DNA of 64,000 bases from Tritrichomonas musculus (lineage: Eukaryota > Parabasalia > Tritrichomonadida > Tritrichomonadidae). Below, piece by piece: positions 49,425 to 60,393 of this stretch. The notes under the pieces were generated by a model. That model was not told the DNA's origin and did no database searches. It saw only the letters and a list, made by a program, of their open reading frames with translations. The stretch's first letter is position 1, and each line of letters starts with the position of its first letter. Both the position numbers and the translations under genes were made by a program. The stretch lies in the NCBI GenBank assembly GCA_039105265.1, contig JAPFFF010000002.1:8184001-8248000 (forward strand), given 5' to 3'.

Positions 49425-49488
49425 TAAAAAATAATAAACGTAGAACGGTTAAATAAAAATATAAAATGACTAGTATAAATCTTCAATT
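49425..49488 (+). repeat. Duplicate of promoter and first codons of the gene at 45616
   Basis: 64 bases match 45575-45638 with one difference (AGAACGG for AAAACGG). The ATG copy at 49466 is followed after MTSINLQLK by TAG. It lies just downstream of a C-terminal ankyrin cassette, as the original does. Confidence 0.85.
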
Positions 49489-49817
49489 AAAATAGAGAAT
49501 TTCATGATTTATCATAATAAAATTACACAAGTTTAATTCAACTTAACATTTGAATATTCAAGAACTCCCAAAAATTAAAAATGTTCATTGCATTAAGATC
49601 CATGAGTTGAATATATATGAATCAAGGATGAGCTTTATATTACAATTATACGTGTAAATCAGCAATATATTATATTCAATACAAATGTTTTAATTTGTTT
49701 ATTTAATAAAAATTAGAAAACTTTTATTTTTTATCACAATAAATGAATTTACAATAAAAAAATTATTTAGGCATGTTATATGAAAATATTTAATAAATAT
49801 CATTTCAAAGATAATGA

Positions 49818-50718
49818 CTTGAAAACAATAAAAAAGCAATAATACAAGGCAGCATTATATACTCAATACAAGAAGAAAAAAAGGAAATCATAGTTACTGG
49901 CTGTGATAAATTACAATCAAATGAAATAATTATTCCTCGTTCTATATATTATAATTCAACAGAATATGTAGTTTCTAATAATGATGTTAAAGAATCCAAA
50001 ACGATTGAATCTCTTATGTTTCCAGAAAATTCAGAACTTGCATCAATTGGAAAAGATTGCTTTGCTCATTCAACAAATCAAAGTTTATCGATTCCACCAA
50101 GTTTAATTGATCTTCAAAAAGGATGATGTGATTTATCACTTCATCTAAATAAAATTGAAGTCAATTCAAAGAATCGACGATATTCAACATATGAAAATCA
50201 ATAAATAATTGGAAAATCATCCATTGAACAAGAAAATTACGATGTATTCAATTACGACAATCTTTGAAATTATTCAATTTATTACTTAACTTTTTGTTCT
50301 CAAAAAAAAAAATCGTTTTTTGTAAATTGCATAATTATCTCAAAAAGTTTTAACATCCATTGAAAAATTGAATGATACACAGAAATTGATTGTTATATAT
50401 GGAATTGCTTATGGAATGTTTTATCTACATTCTATTGGTGTTCCAAAAACTCGTGATTTGAATCCATCGAATATTCTTCTTGAAGATTCATTATTTCCAA
50501 AAATTTGTGGTTTTGGTTTATCTAAAAATGTATCAGAAAAAGATTACAGTGAAGAACTCAAAGAAATCATAGAAATGAATCATGTATATGATAAAAAATC
50601 AAGAGTTTTTGGAACACCAGGATTCATTGCCCCAGAAATCTATATAAATAATGATTATTCAATTTTATTATTACATGTAACACAATCTGGGATAGAAATT
50701 GATGTAAGGCTATTGTAA
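49818..50718 (+). pseudogene. BspA-LRR / kinase composite pseudogene
   Basis: The first part (about 49818-50260) reads KKAIIQGSIIYSIQEEKKEI, SIESLMFP-like LRR text (PENSELASIGKDCFAHST, SLSIPPSLIDLQKG) and then stops, the start of a BspA-like N-terminal region. A second part (50368-50718) is a kinase C-lobe fragment: IYGIAYGMFYLHSIGV, then TRDLNPSNILLED where HRD is expected and CGFGLSK where DFG is expected, then GTPGFIAPEIY. The N-lobe, HRD His and DFG Asp are lost, and no good ATG exists. The order LRR then kinase is known in trichomonads. The remnant faces the LRR pseudogene at 50970-51920. Confidence 0.65.
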
Positions 50719-50969
50719 TCGTGTTTTAAGGATAGTAGTAAGTTGGAGACTGTTTATATTTGAAAAGAATTGAAATATATATTAAAAGCATATTGGATGC
50801 CAAAGATTATATATTTTTTTGATTAAAAATACGATTGAATAAAAAATCTATAAAAAAACACGAAAATCGAATGTTTGAATTTTTTAGAAAAATGAGAATG
50901 AGTGAATGTTTATAAAAACAAAATGGAAAGGTGATCTCTATAGCATTTTTGCATTTGCCTTAATAAGTA

Positions 50970-51920
50970 ATAAAAATTTAGATGATTTAGCATTATATAG
51001 GCCAGTATTCATATTAAATTCATTTAAATTTGGAAATGAGATGATCACCACACTTTGAGAATCCTGGAAGAAATTGCCTTAAGTTTTTTACAATCAATGA
51101 AAGCATGATGTTTAATTTTTTTCACACTTTTGGGTATGACAACTTTTCGAATATACGTATCTGAGAATGAGTAATCACCAATTGTTTCCAAACATGAATT
51201 TTTTGCGAATTCAATAGTTCTGAGATTTTTACATCTCGAAAATGCATGTGGTGAAATGATTTTGATTGTTGATGGAATTATCGCTTTTTCAATCGATAGG
51301 TTTGCAAAAATAAGGATATCAAAATTATCAGAATTAGGGTCACTTTTTCCGATGATTAATTTAGAATCTTTATCTGCATATTTGAAATTTTTGTTGTGTG
51401 GTGAAATTTTAATATCAGTCAAATAATCAGCACCAGAATAGCAATTGTATCCAAAAGATTCAAAATTTGCTGGAATAAAAATTTTCTTAATTGAACAACA
51501 AGAAAATGATTCTTTTCCAAAAGATACAATTTGGGAATCTTCAGGAATTTCAATAAAAAAATAAAATAAAGTTGATATATGTTCCAGCTTGTATCTGAAA
51601 CAATTTGAAAATGCATAAGATGAAATGTATTTGATTGTTGATGGAATTTTTGCATTTTTAATAGTTCGATTGGCCAAAACAACAACATCAAAGTTTTCTG
51701 AATTAATGTTACTTTTTCCGATTAATATTTGATGCTCTCCATCGGCATATTTGAAATTTTTATTGTCAGGTGAAACAATCAATTTAACTTTATAATTTGC
51801 AAAGCACCAATTTTCATGAAAAGATTCAAATTTTGATGGGATATATAATTCATCAATTTTACAGAAGAAGAATGGACTATCACAGATCATTCGAAGTTCT
51901 GAGTCTTTAGGAATTTATAA
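50970..51920 (-). pseudogene. 5'-truncated BspA-like LRR gene with 3' frameshift
   Basis: The minus-strand frame IPKDSELRMICDSPFFFCKI runs from about 51920 without a proper start. LRR_5-like repeats follow: IPSKFESFHENWC, IPSTIKYISSYAFSNC, FIPANFESFGYNCYSGAD, IPSTIKIISPHAFSRC and IPKSVKKIKHHAFIDC. A frameshift near 51060 shifts the end from SSRILKVW to FQDSQSVVIISFPNLNEF, which stops at TAG near 50974. The N-terminal portion is missing. It may be a paralogue of the LRR part at 49818. Confidence 0.6.
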
Positions 51921-54086
51921 TCAATTTTTAATATTATTATATTATCTTGTAAATATATATTTAAGTATTTTTTTATATTGTTTTTAAATATTTTATTATT
52001 TTTTATAAATATATAATAAGGAGATATTTGTATTTATACATTTTTGAATGGTATTTAGAGGTTTCTTTGAATTTTTATTACTAATTTGAATTAAAATTTT
52101 ATTAGAAAGATTTAAAAATAAAACAATCAATACTAATTATTTTAGCGTCCGAATTGATTTTTTATACCAAAGATCCTCTTATTTAATAAATATTTAAAAA
52201 GATAAAATAATTTTGATTTTCAACAGATATCAATTATTGATGAGTTGTTGTCAACAATAGATACAAAGGAAAATATTAATCTCAAACGACTAATTTGTTG
52301 ATTTTAATGATTTTCCATATAAAAAACAAACAAATCATCACACAATAGTAAAATTTAACAATGGAATTTAATTAATTTACTGAATTATTCAAGATAATAC
52401 TCAAACGAGAGCTTATTTATCTTAAATTATGATTTTTTTTTGATAATTCTCTGGAAGTTCATTACTCATATCTCTTAGTTTTAATCGAGAGGCGTTTTTC
52501 TTTTTCTTTTCAGTCCAAGTGTTCCGACAAAAGCATTCTCTTTTCCTATCCTCTTCATCTCTGCCATAACTTCCTGAGATATGCATTATGAACAAAATGT
52601 ATTAAGAATCTCAGAATCAAAATTGTAATTTGCTTTTTTACCAGACTCTGCAGCAACTTTAGCTTCATTTATCATTAAATGATTTACAATTTAGCAATAA
52701 TGCTGTTGCGATTTTGCTTTTGGCGCCACATGAAAATGATTCAAAGCATATTCAATTTTTCTGAATATGACCATTTATTTTAAGAAAAAAAAATAAATAA
52801 TTCAAATAAAAGTATACTCACCTATTCAATTTATATTTTTTTTTCTGCGACATCTAGCAATACACAGATTATCATTCCAAGTGAATTCATTTGCAAAAAA
52901 TCTGATTAGTATGTGTATATTTTTTACTTGTTTAAAGAGTTATTCAGGTTTTTTAAAAAGTTGATGCATAATAATATCTTTTGATTCTTTTAAATTTTTT
53001 TCGATTTTCTCAACATTAAAATATTATAAAACAAGCATATAATCTGCAGTAAAAGAATGAAAGCTTTTAAGTGAATATTGAAAGACTACATATATTTTTA
53101 AAAATCACCTCTTTTTCAGTCAAAATCAGGCACTTTCAAAAACTATGTAGTCCTTCAATATTGAAGTAAGAGAAATCAAACATGCTTATATGTGTGCATA
53201 AAATGAATTAAAAAAAACTAATGTTGAGATATTTAAGTTCTGTTTTTTTAATTTTGAATTATATACATTTGTTTATCTCAAGAAATAAAAATGCTCATAA
53301 AAAAATATGCTGTTAAAGTTAATTTGATTTAAAATGAATAACAATGCTTAATATTGAAATAATATATGTTGATAATAGTGAATCCAGGTAATTTAAAATA
53401 CAATTTGGTTAATCACATAATGATATCTTCAAAAAAAAAGTCAATTAAATTTACGAATGAAAGTATCAACAGCATTATTAGACGATATAAGTTATTTTAT
53501 AAATATCAAATTTTTAAATTAGCAATTTGTATCTGTAATCATAATGAAATAACAATCGTAAAAATTATCATTCAATATTTTCAGATTGATTATCAATTTT
53601 TTTCTGATATCTACTGAATTTTTTTCTAAAAAAAGCTCTGAAAAAAATAAAAATAGTTTTATACAGGAATATGATTAAATATTTCTTTAATAATTTTATT
53701 ATTTCTTTTATAAAAAAATAGCTTGTTATAAATTATTGTTTTAGGAAAATATTTTATCATATTGATTGAAAAAAAGCCAAGTATACTGCACCCTTAAGAT
53801 GACAAAAATTTTGCCTAATCTTTCACAAAATTTCAGATTCTAATTAATGCTATGCATAATATATAAAAGATATAGAAGATCTTAGCCCAGAATTTTTGAG
53901 AAATGTTCATTTTTTTGAATCAATTCCAGTCAAAAAGTTCACACAATTTATTTAAATATCTTGGAATATAATTAAAATAAAATAATAAAAATTATAAATA
54001 TAAACTTAAAATATAATTTTATATATTTTAATATTATTTTTAAAAAATCTTTTAAAGTTTCAAACGTTCTTTTTTTTTTCGTAATT
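51921..54086. other. Long gene-poor region
   Basis: More than 2 kb with no intact gene. On the minus strand around 52450-52760 a faint decayed coding remnant reads HFHVAPKAKSQQHYC and MAEMKRIGKENAFVGTLGL between stops; the family is not recognised. An inverted repeat lies at 53071-53166. Confidence 0.45.
53071..53166. repeat. 96-bp inverted repeat (hairpin)
   Basis: The left arm GTGAATATTGAAAGACTACA (53071-53090) is mirrored by TGTAGTCCTTCAATATTGAA at 53145-53164. About 25 bp are paired with few mismatches, around a 45-base centre. Confidence 0.7.
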
Positions 54087-54505
54087 CTTAAGAGTTGCCC
54101 TTCGGCAGTTAAAAAAATTACGTTCTTTTAAAACTTTTTCAATTAAACTGACCAAATAAAAAATTAATTACGTGTTACGATTACGTCTACGTTTGCATTT
54201 TAAAAATACGATTTTTAATATTCAAAAAGTTATAAATATAAATGTTTCAAAAAAAATTTCGTAGCTAGCAATAGTCAAGTGGCTTAAGTTCATCGAGGGA
54301 GGAGCAGAAAGGGTGGGGTGGCTCCTTATTTGGCTTAAAGATACCAGGTTCGATATAAGAATAGTTTTGCTTTTTTTTTAATTCTCAAAAAGTTTCAAAA
54401 TCCAAAGTTACCCCAATTACGATCCAATTCGGCAATTTTTTAAAAAAATTACGTGTTTTTATTGAATTTTTAAAAATCTTAATTACGTCCGAAGGGTAAC
54501 TTAAG
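54087..54505. repeat. Inverted-terminus element with tRNA-like internal promoter
   Basis: The left end CTTAAGAGTTGCCCTTCGG (54087-54105) is mirrored by CCGAAGGGTAACTTAAG (54489-54505). Inside both ends a direct repeat TTCGGCA..AAAAAAATTACGT occurs. The middle (54262-54360) is the only GC-richer part and looks tRNA-like: TAGTCAAGTGGCTTAAG resembles an A box and CAGGTTCGATA a B box, about 75 nt apart, followed by a T9 run at 54371-54379. It could be a small mobile or Pol III-transcribed element. Confidence 0.5.
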
Positions 54506-54567
54506 AGTACATGTATCTTATAAAATATATAAGATTTAAAAGACTCCTTTAAAAAATGAAATATAGA

Positions 54568-55740
54568 TTAATTATCAATTCCAAATCCATTTAAAAAATT
54601 CGAATTAATATCAGATTCATTTTTGTTTTCATTATCCAGTTGTTGTCGATTTAAATCTATTGATGGCAAAACATCTAAAAATGCATTATATACAAAATCA
54701 ATTTTTTTTAATTGTTGATATGTATCTTCAAAAATTATTTGGTCATTCAACTTTTCAGAATTGATAAATTGTATTATTGATGATATTAATTCATCAGAAC
54801 ATTTTTTATTTAATTTTAATTCATTTTTAATATCTACCAAATTTGAACCGTATTTTTTAATTAACATCAAACATAATAATAGTTTTGATGTATCAAATCC
54901 TTTATTTGAAGAATCAATTAATAAATCTATTGATTTTTCTATATTTTCAGGTGTAGAAGATTCATCATATATGTAAATATGTGATAAATTATACATAGAT
55001 ATTTTGTCATTACTTTGTTTAATTGCTTCTTCAAAATATATTGTTGCCCATTCAATATTTTTCGATATTTCATCTCCATAACCGTTTTTATAAATTATTC
55101 CAAGATTATTTTTAGCATACTGATAATTGAATGATGAAGCTTCTTTATATAATTTAATTGATTTTTTAATATCTCTATTCAAATTTTTTCCTTCATGGCA
55201 TAAAAATCCAAATGAAAATTGAGCTTCTACAAATCCATTATTTGATGATAACATAAGAAAACTAATTCCTTTATTTATATTTTGTTTAATATATTTTCCT
55301 TCATAATAAATAATTCCAAGCATATATTGAGCTTCTGGAAGATTTTTATATGCAGAAATTGAATAATAATGAATTGCTTTATTAATATCTTTTTTAATAT
55401 ATTCACCATCATAATAAATTGAACCAAGAAAATATGAAGCATCAGGATCGTTTTTATTTGCTGATAATGTTAAATAATGAAGAGCTTTTTCAATATTTTT
55501 TTGTACAAATTTCCCTTCATAATAGATTTTACCAAGATAAAATTGAGCTCTTGGATGATTTTGATTTGAAGAAAGTGTAAAATAATGAATAGATTTTTTA
55601 ATATCTTTTTTTTTATATGTATCATCATAATAAATCACACCTAGATTAATTTGAGCTTCTGCATCATTATTATTTGCTGCTAGTTTAAAATAATATATAG
55701 ATTTATCGATATCTTTTGGGACCAATTTTCCATCATAATA
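54568..55740 (-). pseudogene. 5'-truncated Sel1-repeat gene
   Basis: The frame enters from YYDGKLVPKDIDKSIYYF at about 55740 with stops directly upstream and no ATG, so the beginning is missing. About nine Sel1-like units follow (AEAQINLGVIYYDD, ALHYLTLSANKNDPDASYFL, YAKNNLGIIYKNGYGDE). The tail ends DINSNFLNGFGIDN, related to the end of the intact gene at 60394 (DINADFYEGFYD). By comparison the kinase and N-terminal domains are lost. About 385 codons remain open, so a short protein from an internal start is possible. Confidence 0.65.
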
Positions 55741-56377
55741 ATTATATTTGTATTATTATTAACAAATTTTTCAAAATCATTTGTATCAATAATGAAATTA
55801 ATCTCATTTTAAAGATAATGAAAGAAATTCATCTCATTTTAAAAGATTTAGATTGTCCTTTTCAAGAATCGTATACTGGTGTACATATTTTACTTCAGAA
55901 GTACAATATTGATTTATATATTATTAAAAAATATTTATTGCATTAATAATCATAGTATAAATAATTTTCCATCAATTTTATAGTTATACTAAGATTAATA
56001 AAAAATATTAAATAAAATAAAGTTTATATCAAATATATTGGCATAATAATATTTTATATTAAACTAAAAATAATCTTGTAAATCATCCACATCACGAGAT
56101 AGCAATTTTTCAGCAGATCATTTAAATGCTTTTTTTAGACATAAATATTAGATATAATATATTCTTTAATATTTTAAATATTTATATTAACGATATAATA
56201 AATAATAATGAAGGAAAATAATAAATATATTCAATATATCTGAAGATATTAATATTTTAAATTATAGGAAAATTGGTGAAGTCAGCGTCCGCAACACTTT
56301 TACTTCACAATTTATTTTTCTGTACTTTACAAATTTAATTCTTTGAGTTTTGTGAAATTTTGTTATTGATTTTAAAA
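55741..56377. other. Gap between Sel1 fragment and short ankyrin gene
   Basis: A plus-strand stretch at 55800-55946 could encode MKEIHLILKDLDCPFQES and more, without recognised similarity. The rest is AT-rich with no visible feature. Confidence 0.4.
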
Positions 56378-56749
56378 ATGGATGAGAAAGAATTAAAACT
56401 TCAGGATGCAGCAGGAAATGGAAATATTGAACTAGTAAAAAGTCTTTTGAATGAAAATGTTGATATCAATTGCATAGACATTTTAATTAAGAAACATTTA
56501 TTATATTTAAATCTTTTTTTTTTCCTTTCATAATATTCAAACTTACAATCATCTATGGAATTTATTATAAATCTTTTATTTTACACCATTGATGAGAGCT
56601 ACACTGATGAATCGCATAGAAGTTGTTGCCTATTTATTATCACAACCAAATATGTAAATTTACATATTTTTTTGGTGATACGCCACTTGAATTAGCAAAA
56701 GAAAAAGGGTTCACCGAAATTGTTAAACTCTTGACAGAAAAAAGGATTT
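56378..56749 (+). pseudogene. Short ankyrin gene interrupted twice between repeats
   Basis: The ATG at 56378 starts MDEKELKLQDAAGNGNIELV and continues KSLLNENVDINCIDILIKKH into T-rich filler and a stop at 56531. A second ankyrin piece (TPLMRATLMNRIEVVAYLLS, ending QPNM-stop) begins at about 56581. A third (GDTPLELAKEKGFTEIVKLL) ends at TAA 56747-56749. All three are good ankyrin text; the interruptions are AT/T-rich and fall after the D-I-N or N-M finger position. A normal short ankyrin protein would join the three pieces. Confidence 0.7.
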
Positions 56750-57671
56750 AATATTAAATCTAAACAATTTTTGAGGCAGGTAAAATCAATTTTAAGAGTA
56801 AAAATTTAAATTTGACCTAAACTTTTCTGTTTTTAACATTCTTTACTTTTTTAAACTGGCGAGAAAATTTCTCAGGCTAAAAACTGGAATCAAAAAATCG
56901 ATAAATACCATGCCAACTTTTTATCTAGTTTATGGTTTCCGATAGAGATATTGTGTTAGTGTTTTAATGATTCATGAATCATTAAAAACTTGGGTGCAGG
57001 AATGACCATGGTTGAAAATTGGCTCAAACTAAACAAGCAATCAGTTTCGCTGATGAATTAATAGATACCAGTTTATGGAAAAATGTACTTTCAATCATAA
57101 AAACTTTCCATAAGCGAATCGGTTGAGATAAAGAAGAAAGAATTTTTTAACTACAAATCATATCTTATCAAAATCAATTTTCTGTACATGTTTAATGATG
57201 CTAAAAATCTAATTTGTCTTTAATATTTTTTTGAAGAATGCTTTGGAATATTTTTTAAAAACCTATGAAAGGCTCTTCTTCTTGCCTATCGTTTTTATAT
57301 AAAAATAACAAAAGAGGAACAAAATTTCGGTTATCTTGGGATTATTTATCAAAATCATTGAAACTTTTATTTAGGAAATCCAAGTTTCAATTTTCTGGTT
57401 AAGATTAATTTACAAATCTGTTATAACATCCAATTATTAGTGAAAATTATCTAATCATTATGAATTTTATCATAGCTAATGATATAGATGCAGCAATCGA
57501 TGTTTTGAAGCAAAATAAAAAAAAAAAAAAGAAAAGAAAAAAACAGAAAAGTCAAATAAAAAAAAAAAACAGAAATCCAGTTAGAATGGTTTGTTTTTAA
57601 TTGAAACTGGAGAGAAAATTCTTTTAAAAGTTGTGTATTCCAAACATTCCAAAAATATATCGCTGTCAGAA
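56750..57671. other. Gene-free stretch
   Basis: No gene was recognised. A9-12 and A/G-rich runs lie at about 57519-57570. A short phrase GYLGIIYQNH near 57330 is Sel1-like but isolated. Confidence 0.4.
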
Positions 57672-58620
57672 TCATTCCAAAGATTCGGATAACTTACAAA
57701 GGAAAAGTGCAAAGAATTCACTTTGATGATAATCAACATTTATCGAAATGATGTCTTTTTTCGTTTTATACTCTATATCAAAATTTTTAAACTGCTCAAT
57801 TAAAAACAAAAAATAAAAACTCAAAAATTGATTACTAAATTCTATCAAGTTTACATTATGGTTAGGATCCAATTTCAAAGCGTTCTTTTCATCAGATGAA
57901 AACTTGCAATTCCTTATCATTAATTTTGGTTAATTCTTACCAAAATTTTTCCGTCGATATGATGCGAATCACTAGCAATTTTCCCAGTGAAAACGCAATC
58001 ATTAACTTCTATTTCTGTTTGATCAGTTGCATTAAAGAGTGTGATTGAACTTTTCTCATCTTTTCTAATTTTTAAATCGCATTTAGTAATCAAAATCGAA
58101 GTAATTTTCCTAACATTATTCAAATCCACACTTTTAATATTTCTTTTTGTTTCATCATCAAATTCGGTTTCAATTTTAACCGAAGCATCGCCTTTGTTTT
58201 TGTTGAACTTGCACATTTTAGCAATGGCGCATTTATAATTCAAATAAATCGCACTTCCTCCATTTGATGATGGATTTTCAGATTCGATTATTTAGCAACT
58301 GTGGAATTCACATTTTTTAATTGTAACAGGAACACGAACAGAAACAGAATGAATGTAAACAGATGATACATTATTAATAGCATCTATATATTCATCTGGA
58401 GTATTATAATTTGATTCTATAAGTATATTAGCTATTTTTCCCTGAACAACTAATCGTAATTGAACAAAAGTTGAGTCTAATAAAAATTAGTAAACAAAAA
58501 AGTAATTTTGTTTTTGTAATCGTAAATATGCGAAATAATTCGAAGCCGGTCATTTGAATATTAGATTCATCAGTTGATCCATTAGCCCATCAGAAAAGAT
58601 TATCCATTTTTATTTTATGT
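57672..58620 (-). pseudogene. Beta-helix-type surface protein pseudogene
   Basis: The minus-strand blocks share one theme. From about 58500 one frame reads STFVQLRLVVQGKIANILIE, VSVRVPVTIKKCEFHSC, in-frame TAA, IIESENPSSNGGSAIYLNYK, CAIAKMCKFNKNKGDAS, VNDCVFTGKIASD and KILVRINQN with stops. A frameshift leads to MIRNCKFSSDEKNALKL and a final block to 57672. C-x-F motifs at about 30-residue spacing are those of parabasalid right-handed beta-helix surface proteins (compare 18510). A hydrophobic stretch (KTKLLFCLLIFI) at about 58500-58535 may be a signal peptide remnant. The upstream limit is uncertain. Confidence 0.6.
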
Positions 58621-59119
58621 TGAATTTTATTCAAATTTAGAGTATTTGATGTATAATGAATATTGAAATTAATAATGTAATCATTAAAATTAATATATTA
58701 AATTTAAATATAAAAAATTGTATTAATTTTAAAATATGTCACTTTTCTTAAAATAAAAAACAAATCAACAAGTTAAAAATAATTTTGATGATCTAAAATT
58801 ATATCATTAAAATCCAATTTAATTCATTTGCAATCAGAATCATTCAATTTTTCAAACCAAATTATTCAGCTTTTGATCAATCTATTCATTTATTCTTATA
58901 AAACATTAAATATTTGATTTTTTTTGAATAAAAATTATGAAAATTTGGAGTTATATGTTTTTCTAATATCAAGATAAACATTTTTTATTATTAAAAGAAT
59001 CAAACGCATTGCTCCGGGCGATTCCGAATGACCTTATGGTCAATTCTTTCTGAGAAATCATAACTTTTTTATTTTAAACAGATTTCATTTCATTTATTTA
59101 TATTGTTGTATCATTGATA
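58621..59119 (+). other. Intergenic
   Basis: AT-rich DNA before the coiled-coil gene. A short GC-richer phrase (GCTCCGGGCGATTCCGAATG, about 59012-59031) stands out without an explanation. Confidence 0.4.
59111..59115 (+). promoter_or_regulatory. Initiator (TCATT) of the coiled-coil gene
   Basis: TCATT with +1 A at 59113 lies 7 nt before the ATG at 59120. It argues for that ATG and not the in-frame TTG at 59114. Confidence 0.55.
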
Positions 59120-59839
59120 ATGACAACTGATATGCAGTATCAAATAAAGAAATTGTTTGATGATCAACAAAATAGCAACGACACCTCAAAAGAAAGTTTT
59201 CAGTTTGAAGAAGAAACGAGCATAGGTAAAATGATAAACATCATTGCCAACAATTCTAAAAATATGAAAGACAATATTTCATCCGTTAAAAAAGACATAA
59301 ACCTAATAATATCAAGCTTAGATCAAGTTACAGACAGCTTAATTACATTGAAGAGTGGATTTCATTCAATGATGCAAAATTTTACTAAAACTGAAAATGA
59401 TTTAGAATGTTTTTCAGAAAAATTAGATTTATTACATCTTGAACTCATTACGAAAGAAGAAAATATGGAAAAGAAAGATAATAAAGATGATGATATTAAA
59501 AAAGATATTAATAATGACACCAACAATATTTGTTCTTTGATTCAACAAAATCAGAATTTATATATGAATATGAGTCTTCTTCTTGCTGAAAAAGAAGTTG
59601 ATAGACTTATGATGATTAATATCAAAAAAAGACTCACTGAATTAGAATCGAAACTTTGTTTAGACCAAAGTTTTAAAAATACAAAAAGTGCAAATATTGA
59701 GGATCAATCTGAAGCTAATGACTTAAATGAAGCTTTTATAAAGTCCAATGTAAAAAACAGTCAAAAATTAACGAATTTAAAGCAAAAATATCTTGAATCA
59801 GTTCAAGAGGCAAATGATGATGCATCATCCCAAATTTAA
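59120..59839 (+). CDS. Coiled-coil protein of unknown function
   Basis: 239 residues, mostly helical and charged. Heptad-like hydrophobics run through about 35-110 (INIIANNSKNMKDNISSVKK, INLIISSLDQVTDSLITLKS) and 135-190 (LYMNMSLLLAEKEVDRLMMI), separated by an Asp/Lys-rich spacer (KKDNKDDDIKKDINND). No catalytic motif, signal peptide or TM helix is present. It may be a scaffold or SNARE-like/cytoskeletal protein; I cannot choose. The start is supported by the initiator 7 nt upstream. Confidence 0.7.
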   Translation: MTTDMQYQIKKLFDDQQNSNDTSKESFQFEEETSIGKMINIIANNSKNMKDNISSVKKDINLIISSLDQVTDSLITLKSGFHSMMQNFTKTENDLECFSEKLDLLHLELITKEENMEKKDNKDDDIKKDINNDTNNICSLIQQNQNLYMNMSLLLAEKEVDRLMMINIKKRLTELESKLCLDQSFKNTKSANIEDQSEANDLNEAFIKSNVKNSQKLTNLKQKYLESVQEANDDASSQI

Positions 59840-60393
59840 ATAAATCATAATATCTTAAAATTATATATTTAGGCAAAATACAGGATTTTTTTTTTTGTTA
59901 TTATTTATTATTTGAATTATATAGTTGTTAGATCATAAAAATTTTTAACATTTGTTAAACAAGATCGAGACGAAACAAGTATATACTTCATTGATTGAAA
60001 CTGATTTATAAACTATATGGACTCATTCTATTTTGCTTTTTACATTGTGTTCCAGACGATTTAATACATACGTGGAAGACAATGAAATCGATCAAAATGT
60101 AATTGATCATTACTTATAAATATTCATTCTATAAATGATCATTTATAAATTCAATTTTTTAATGAATTTGAATTGATATTTGTTTTGATGCCTATGGAAA
60201 TAATTTATCGTTTTTCCAGTTATTTATGAATATTTTTTTCTTCTTTGATTTTTAAATATTTTATATTATATATTTTATTATTAAATTATTATTTTATTTT
60301 GATAATTACAGGTAATTTTCGACAATATTAGTATTTCAGTTCCAATAAAAAAATTGTTAGAAATTCGTAAAATTTACTGAATATATAATTTTT
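59840..60393 (+). other. Intergenic, no gene seen
   Basis: 554 AT-rich bases. ATGATCATTTATAA-like inverted words occur near 60100-60160. No RNA gene or ORF was recognised. Confidence 0.4.

Noticed and set aside
53366-53617. 83-codon plus-strand ORF
   Set aside because: AT-rich composition (I/K/N/Y), no motif and no initiator.
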